Shown piece by piece: positions 60,148-64,000 of a stretch of 64,000 nt of DNA. The DNA is from Lysobacteraceae bacterium PS02065 (GTDB lineage Bacteria; Pseudomonadota; Gammaproteobacteria; Xanthomonadales; Rhodanobacteraceae). The stretch is from positions 1-64,000 of the forward strand of contig JASCPI010000021.1 in assembly GCA_029959555.1 (NCBI GenBank). Reading direction: 5' to 3'. Positions within the stretch are counted from its first letter, which is position 1, and each line of letters opens with the position of its first letter. The position numbers were made by a program, and so were the translations under genes. Below the pieces are notes generated by a model. The model worked only from the letters and a program-made list of their open reading frames with translations, was not told the origin of the DNA and ran no database searches.

Positions 60148-60489
60148 ATGGGTGAGGCCGACGTCTCAGGAAAACTCGAGCTCGAGCTGCGGCGCGGCGT
60201 CGTCGTGCTCGCCGCGCTCTCGCAGCTGCGTGAGCCGCGGTACGGCTACGAGCTGCGCCAGGCCCTCGCCGAGCAGGGCATGGTGGTCGAGGAGGGCACG
60301 CTCTATCCGCTGCTGCGCCGCCTCGAATCCCAGGGCGCGCTCGCCAGCGAATGGCGCGTCGACGAAGGCCCGCCCCGTCGCTACTACGCGCTCAATGCCG
60401 AAGGCCGCGCACTGCTCGAACGCCTGACCGCGTCGTGGCGCGCGATGAACGACACCATGGACCGACTCCTCGAGGAGGGCACACGATGA
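60148..60489 (+). CDS. PadR-family transcriptional regulator
   Basis: A 113-residue winged-helix regulator of the small PadR-s2 type: GYELRQALAEQGMVVEEGTL, YPLLRRLESQGAL and RRYYALNAEGRALL are the family signature, with a single C-terminal dimerisation helix. Its stop overlaps the start of the HAAS-domain membrane protein. PadR-HAAS pairs are common, the PadR repressing the operon and the membrane protein being its output or co-sensor. Confidence 0.9.
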   Translation: MGEADVSGKLELELRRGVVVLAALSQLREPRYGYELRQALAEQGMVVEEGTLYPLLRRLESQGALASEWRVDEGPPRRYYALNAEGRALLERLTASWRAMNDTMDRLLEEGTR

Positions 60490-61436
60490 ATCCGCTGGAC
60501 GTGATCGTTGCGTACGTGGCCGATGTGGTCAGGCACCTGCCGCGCCGGGAGCGCGGCGACGTCGCACTCGAACTGCAGGCGTTGCTCGGCGAAGCGCTCG
60601 AGCGCAAGGCTCAGGAGGAGGCACGCCCCGCCGATGCGGCGATGGCGATCGCGCTCGTGCGCGCGTTCGGCGAGCCGGCCGAGGTCGCGTCACGTTACGG
60701 TACCGTGCCGACGATCATCGCGCCGGCCGACGCACGCCGCTTCGTGCGGCTGACCTGGATCGGCCTCGCGGTGATCTGGAGCCTCGGTCTGCTGGCCAGC
60801 GTGCAGCCCCCGCCCGGCGCGCCGTCCGATCCGCTGTCGCTGCTCGCGACCTGGTGGCTGCGCGTGGTCGTGCCGTCGCTGTGGTGGCCCGGCGTGCTCG
60901 TGGCGTGGTTCGCAGCGGCGAACCTGGCGGACCGACGTCGACCGCGCGCGTCGACGTGGAAACCGCGCGACGCCCGCTCCGGTCGTGTCGCGCGCGGCGG
61001 GCTCGTGCTCGCGATGATCGGCATCGTCGCGGGGCTCGCGATCCTTGCCGAGCCACGTCTCGTGCTCGATCTCGCGCTCGGTGGTCGCGCGGCGCCCGAG
61101 GCCTATCTCGCGCTGACCTGGACCGACACGTTCCTGCAACGTCAGGCGTTCGTGCTGTTCCTGCTCGTCGCGTCGTCGTTGCCGCTGTTCGCGCACGTGC
61201 TCGTGCAAGGCCACTGGACGCCGCGCCTTCGCCGCGTGCAGGACGCCCTCGCGCTGCTGACCTGCGCGGCGATGGTCTGGACCGTGCTCGATGGCCCCGC
61301 GCTCGCGACGTCTGCCGGGGACGAGGCCTTCAAGGGCGGACTCGTGCTCATCGCGATCGTGACGCTGGCGGAACTCGCATGGCGCAGCTGGCGCCTGCCG
61401 CGATCGCCGGGCGGTCTGCGGATGCGCACGTCGTGA
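60486..61436 (+). CDS. HAAS-domain membrane protein
   Basis: A 316-residue inner-membrane protein. The N-terminal 50 residues form a HAAS (permease-prefix-like) domain (VRHLPRRERGDVALELQALL), followed by about six helices (FVRLTWIGLAVIWSLGLLA, LWWPGVLVAWFAAANL, GLVLAMIGIVAGLAIL, AFVLFLLVASSLPLFAHVLV and others). ATGA overlap with padR and GTGA overlap with the next gene tie it into a four-gene operon. Role unknown; membrane stress or envelope function is possible. Confidence 0.78.
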   Translation: MNPLDVIVAYVADVVRHLPRRERGDVALELQALLGEALERKAQEEARPADAAMAIALVRAFGEPAEVASRYGTVPTIIAPADARRFVRLTWIGLAVIWSLGLLASVQPPPGAPSDPLSLLATWWLRVVVPSLWWPGVLVAWFAAANLADRRRPRASTWKPRDARSGRVARGGLVLAMIGIVAGLAILAEPRLVLDLALGGRAAPEAYLALTWTDTFLQRQAFVLFLLVASSLPLFAHVLVQGHWTPRLRRVQDALALLTCAAMVWTVLDGPALATSAGDEAFKGGLVLIAIVTLAELAWRSWRLPRSPGGLRMRTS

Positions 61437-61903
61437 GGCGCGTCGCCGTCGGTGTGATGCTCGTGCTGGCAGCGGTCCCTCATGTTGCCGATGCGGCCTG
61501 CCCCGAGCCCGCCGACTGGGCGCGCGATTTCCGCGCCCGGCATGCACGCTTCTACGCCGGCCCGCCTTCGCCCGCGCTGCTCGCGCAGCTCACGCCGTCG
61601 TTCGGCACGCTGCTGTCGAAGGAAGCGGCGTACGCCGGCGGCGAAGTCGGTCATCTCGACTACGACCCCTGGCTCGGTGCGCAGGATGGCGAGATCGGCC
61701 AGCCCGTCACGTTCGAGGCGAAGGCGCGTGATGCCGACACCTCGGAGGTGTCGATGCGCTACCGCTTCGTGCTCGGCGACGAGCGGGCGGCCACGCCGCA
61801 TGTCGTGCACCTCGTGCTGCGTCGCCACGACGGTTGCTGGCGCTTGGACGACTTCGTCACGCCGACCGGCGATGCGTTGTCGGAGGTGTTCGCGCGTGAG
61901 TGA
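61433..61903 (+). CDS. Secreted DUF3828-like protein
   Basis: A 156-residue exported protein: signal peptide (RRVAVGVMLVLAAVPHVADA) and a DUF3828-type domain (FRARHARFYAGPPSPALLAQ, YDPWLGAQDGEIGQP, YRFVLGDE, HLVLRRHDGCWRLDDFV), an NTF2-like fold found in periplasmic proteins such as YqhG and YbjP. GTG start overlaps the upstream stop; an ATG at 61379 is less likely. Confidence 0.72.
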   Translation: MRRVAVGVMLVLAAVPHVADAACPEPADWARDFRARHARFYAGPPSPALLAQLTPSFGTLLSKEAAYAGGEVGHLDYDPWLGAQDGEIGQPVTFEAKARDADTSEVSMRYRFVLGDERAATPHVVHLVLRRHDGCWRLDDFVTPTGDALSEVFARE

Positions 61904-62375
61904 GGAGCGAGCAACGCCTCGTGCATCGTGGGCATCGTTGCGGATTCTCCGCGCGACGCTTCTGTCTGTCGTACTCGGCGCGATGCTCGCGCCGTGCATG
62001 TCATGGGCCGAGGGGAGCGTGCCTGCGGAATACCCGCCGGCGGTGGCCGTGACGAAGGTAGAATCTGTGGCGCAGTCGTGTGGCGTCGGCGAAGCCGATC
62101 TCGTCGGTTCGTGGCGCGTGCGCGGTGAAGGCGGCTTCTTCGAGACGTTCCGTCTCGCCATCGAAAGCGGCGAGCGCACGTTCGGCTCGTGGCTGCACGA
62201 GCGCCCTGATACGTCGGGCACGTGGACGTACGCGGCGTGCCGGCTCGTCATCGTGCCGCGCGACGGCAGCGGCGAACCGTTCGTCTACGACGTGCTCGGG
62301 CTGCGCGACGGACGCCTGCGCCTGCGCGATGCGGACGATGCGCGCGTGGTGACGTATGGACGGGTGAGGCATTGA
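61896..62375 (+). CDS. Secreted lipocalin-like or unknown envelope protein, 159 aa
   Basis: After a short basic start a hydrophobic signal segment (ILRATLLSVVLGAMLAPCMS) leads to a beta-rich domain with DLVGSWRVRGEGGFFETFRL, WLHERPDTSGTWTYAACRLV and DVLGLRDGRLRLRD. The LVGSWR start resembles lipocalin-like domains. GTG start overlaps the DUF3828 stop, completing the operon. Confidence 0.6.
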   Translation: MSEERATPRASWASLRILRATLLSVVLGAMLAPCMSWAEGSVPAEYPPAVAVTKVESVAQSCGVGEADLVGSWRVRGEGGFFETFRLAIESGERTFGSWLHERPDTSGTWTYAACRLVIVPRDGSGEPFVYDVLGLRDGRLRLRDADDARVVTYGRVRH

Positions 62376-62493
62376 GTGGGGCGTGTCGGATAAGGGCATC
62401 GATAGCCGCCTGACGTGATCGATTGGTCGCGGATGCGTCTCCGTTTCGTGCTGTCGATTCGTGCGAGTTCGTCGCACCACCCGGCGCTCAAGG

Positions 62494-62543
62494 GGATCCC
62501 GGCTTGACCAGCCGTTCGGCTGTTGAGAGCCGCCGGGATGACG
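62494..62543. repeat. REP-like hairpin with nested hairpin (second copy)
   Basis: Outer arms GATCCCGG and CCGGGATGAC enclose CTTGACCAGCCG-CGGCTGTTGAGAG, nearly identical to 13363-13413. The 529 bases between the lipocalin-like and next gene carry only this and the following REP plus a small CCAATGCA-TGCATTGG-like hairpin near 62712. Confidence 0.65.
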
Positions 62544-62655
62544 GTGTAGGAGAGATTGACTCGTGAGATGGTCTCCATCTCGCATCGCATCGCTCCCGCG
62601 CAGCAACCGTGATGATGCCGGAGTTCACCGCAGACCAAGCGTCAACACCATGACA

Positions 62656-62690
62656 CCGTCATCCCGGCGAAAGCCGGGATGCCCTTGAGC
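62656..62690. repeat. REP-like hairpin GTCATCCCGGCGAAAGCCGGG
   Basis: Same family as the copies at 12.8-13.3 and 36.17 kb: ATCCCGGC, a GAAA loop and GCCGGGAT, followed by CCCTTGAGCG. Confidence 0.75.
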
Positions 62691-62904
62691 GTTCGGCGAA
62701 GGTTCGACGCTCCAATGCACTGAAGCATTGGCATGTTCGACGAGTGCGCTACTCCCGGGCGTCGCGCGTGACGTTGTTCGCCCATCCTTGTCGGGAAGCA
62801 CCTCATCCCACCCACCCGCATCCCGTCGCATCGGACGTGCGCGAACGCGCCGAGCGCATCAGCATCGCCCCCGACGCAACCCCGCGTCGCACGGAGCGAG
62901 CCTC

Positions 62905-63300
62905 ATGCCCCACGAACCCGGCCGCCTGCGCCTGCTCGCGTTGCGCGGCACCTACCTCGTCATCGCGGTCGGTCTCGCGTCGACGTTCTGGCCGTTGATC
63001 GTGTCGCCGCCGAATGTCGAGGCCGGGCCGTCGAGCGTGGTGCGTGCGCTGCTCGCGGCGATCGCGCTGGGTTCGGCGATCGGCGTGCGTCATCCGTTGC
63101 GCATGCTGCCGCTGCTCGGTTTCGAGTTCGCGTGGAAGACGATCTGGCTGCTCGCGGTCGCGTGGCCGGCGTCGCGCGCAGGCGCGCTCGACGAGTACGC
63201 CTCGGAGACCGTGTTCGCATGCCTGATCGGCGTCGTGCTGGTCGGTCTCGTGATGCCGTGGCGGCATGTGTGGCGGGTCATGCGATCACCGGCGTACTGA
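62905..63300 (+). CDS. Four-helix membrane protein, 131 aa
   Basis: Helices TYLVIAVGLASTFWPLIVS, VVRALLAAIALGSAIGV, LPLLGFEFAWKTIWLLAVAW and FACLIGVVLVGLVMPWRHVW; the last loop SETVFACLIGV and WKTIWL blocks resemble a family of small membrane proteins frequent near PadR and YCII genes, but no function is known. The ATG at 62905 is the first in-frame start consistent with topology. Confidence 0.65.
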   Translation: MPHEPGRLRLLALRGTYLVIAVGLASTFWPLIVSPPNVEAGPSSVVRALLAAIALGSAIGVRHPLRMLPLLGFEFAWKTIWLLAVAWPASRAGALDEYASETVFACLIGVVLVGLVMPWRHVWRVMRSPAY

Positions 63301-63472
63301 GGCGGACCGTCTGACGTAACGCGGGTGCGAAGCGGGGGCAGGCCATCGCCTCGGGGGCATGCCTCATGGAGCCACGACGGCACACCACGTCCGTGGCACC
63401 GAGCGCAGCGCCCGGCGTTACGATGCGCCTGTCGCGTCGGCGCTCCGGCGCCCGTCACGAGGAGACGCGCGG

Positions 63473-63871
63473 ATGATGTTCCTGTGCCTGTGCTGGTTCG
63501 ACGTCGAAGCGTTCGAGACGATGTCGACCGAAGAGGGTGCTGCGCTCGGGCCTGCGTGCGCGCCGCACGATGCCGCGCTGCGCGCGGCCGGGAGCGTGAC
63601 GGCCTTGGGATCACTGGCGATGCCGGCGGACGCTGTCCACTTCGTTCCGACCGACGGTGCGCCCGAACGCAGGGCGGGAGCGTATCTGGAGGGTCGCCAT
63701 CAGCCCGGCGCGTTCTTCCTCGTCGAGGCCGACAGTGTCGAGGTGGCCGTGCAGGTCGCATCGAAACATCCGGCCGCGAACCTCGGCGGCAGGCTCGGTT
63801 TCGCGGTCGAGGTGCGTGCCTGCGAGATGTTCATCACCGACATGTCGAATGGCGCGCCGGGCGCTGCGTGA
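63473..63871 (+). CDS. YCII/DGPF-domain protein
   Basis: A 132-residue YCII-related protein: MMFLCLCWFDVEAFETMS, then LRAAGSVTALGSLAMPADAV and a GAFFLVEADSVEVAVQVASKHP block, as in DGPF-domain proteins, which are usually encoded beside ECF sigma factors and act in stress responses. The usual family motif is changed at its start. No ECF sigma gene lies within this window. Its stop overlaps the last gene's GTG. Confidence 0.78.
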   Translation: MMFLCLCWFDVEAFETMSTEEGAALGPACAPHDAALRAAGSVTALGSLAMPADAVHFVPTDGAPERRAGAYLEGRHQPGAFFLVEADSVEVAVQVASKHPAANLGGRLGFAVEVRACEMFITDMSNGAPGAA

Positions 63872-64000
63872 CGCAGGCATCGCACGAGCGGACGGCCACG
63901 CGCCAGCCGGATACGGGCTGGCGCGCGACGCTGCGTGCGATGCGCGCGTGGGCGCTGACCGCGTACTTCGCCGCCCGCGATCCGGCGGCGCCATGGCTAC
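63868..64000 (+). CDS. Start of a YkvA/DUF1232-like membrane protein (truncated by window end)
   Basis: The first 44 codons of a gene starting at GTG overlapping the YCII stop. The segment ALTAYFAARDPAAPWL matches the conserved N-terminal region of DUF1232/YkvA proteins (tyrosine-rich ALY-ARDPRVPWY pattern). The conserved SPIDLIPDF motif would lie beyond the window, so the call is provisional. Confidence 0.5.
   Translation, partial: MTQASHERTATRQPDTGWRATLRAMRAWALTAYFAARDPAAPWL

Overview
The window reads as chromosome from a GC-rich gammaproteobacterium, most likely of the Lysobacterales (Xanthomonadales; Xanthomonadaceae or Rhodanobacteraceae). Support comes from the plant-type glutamate-cysteine ligase, two tandem DsbA genes beside cytochrome c4 and EngB, a DUF1615 lipoprotein, and many short palindromic intergenic repeats. 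The genus cannot be fixed from sequence alone. I found no rRNA, tRNA, CRISPR array or complete insertion sequence.

Positions 1-12,700 hold core genes: a RsmC-like and a RsuA-like rRNA modification pair, DUF1415, a phosphatase/nuclease fold protein, dsbA-dsbA-cytochrome c4 divergent from engB, gshA, a MepA-like endopeptidase, a SEC-C/UPF0149 protein, AlkB, a flavin-oxidase-fold protein with a histone-like tail, and a ketopantoate reductase. From 12,700 to 18,060 there is a dense palindromic-repeat zone, an operon of a secreted DJ-1/PfpI protein with a two-component system, and about 4.5 tandem copies of a 236-bp element with inverted ends.

Positions 18,060-24,483 form a minus-strand run: DUF1615 lipoprotein, glutathione transferase, apolipoprotein N-acyltransferase-like protein, DUF3887-like protein and M3 metallopeptidase. 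It is followed on the plus strand by a secreted amidohydrolase, a fused succinyl-CoA:3-ketoacid CoA-transferase and PEP carboxylase. Positions 31,500-33,910 are a tandem duplication of a secreted-protein gene with its leader and terminator. Two peptide transporters (OPT and POT families) are then divergently arranged.

From about 38.3 to 43 kb lies the most unusual part: a gene-cassette array with at least five good and four degenerate attC recombination sites separating short, lower-GC, same-strand ORFs (zinc ribbons, membrane proteins, a VOC protein, unknowns). No integron integrase is present, so it fits a CALIN (cluster of attC sites lacking an integrase) or the distal end of a chromosomal integron. 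Beyond it, to 64 kb, almost every gene is short, on the plus strand and of an accessory type (DUF2846, DUF4259, DUF4431, DUF6882, SnoaL, ABM, VOC, GrpB, AAC(6')-like, YCII). A few attC-like relics are present there, suggesting that at least part of this tract is an eroded cassette array. Near the end is a translationally coupled operon of a PadR regulator, a HAAS membrane protein and two secreted proteins, with a perfect palindrome just upstream as candidate operator.
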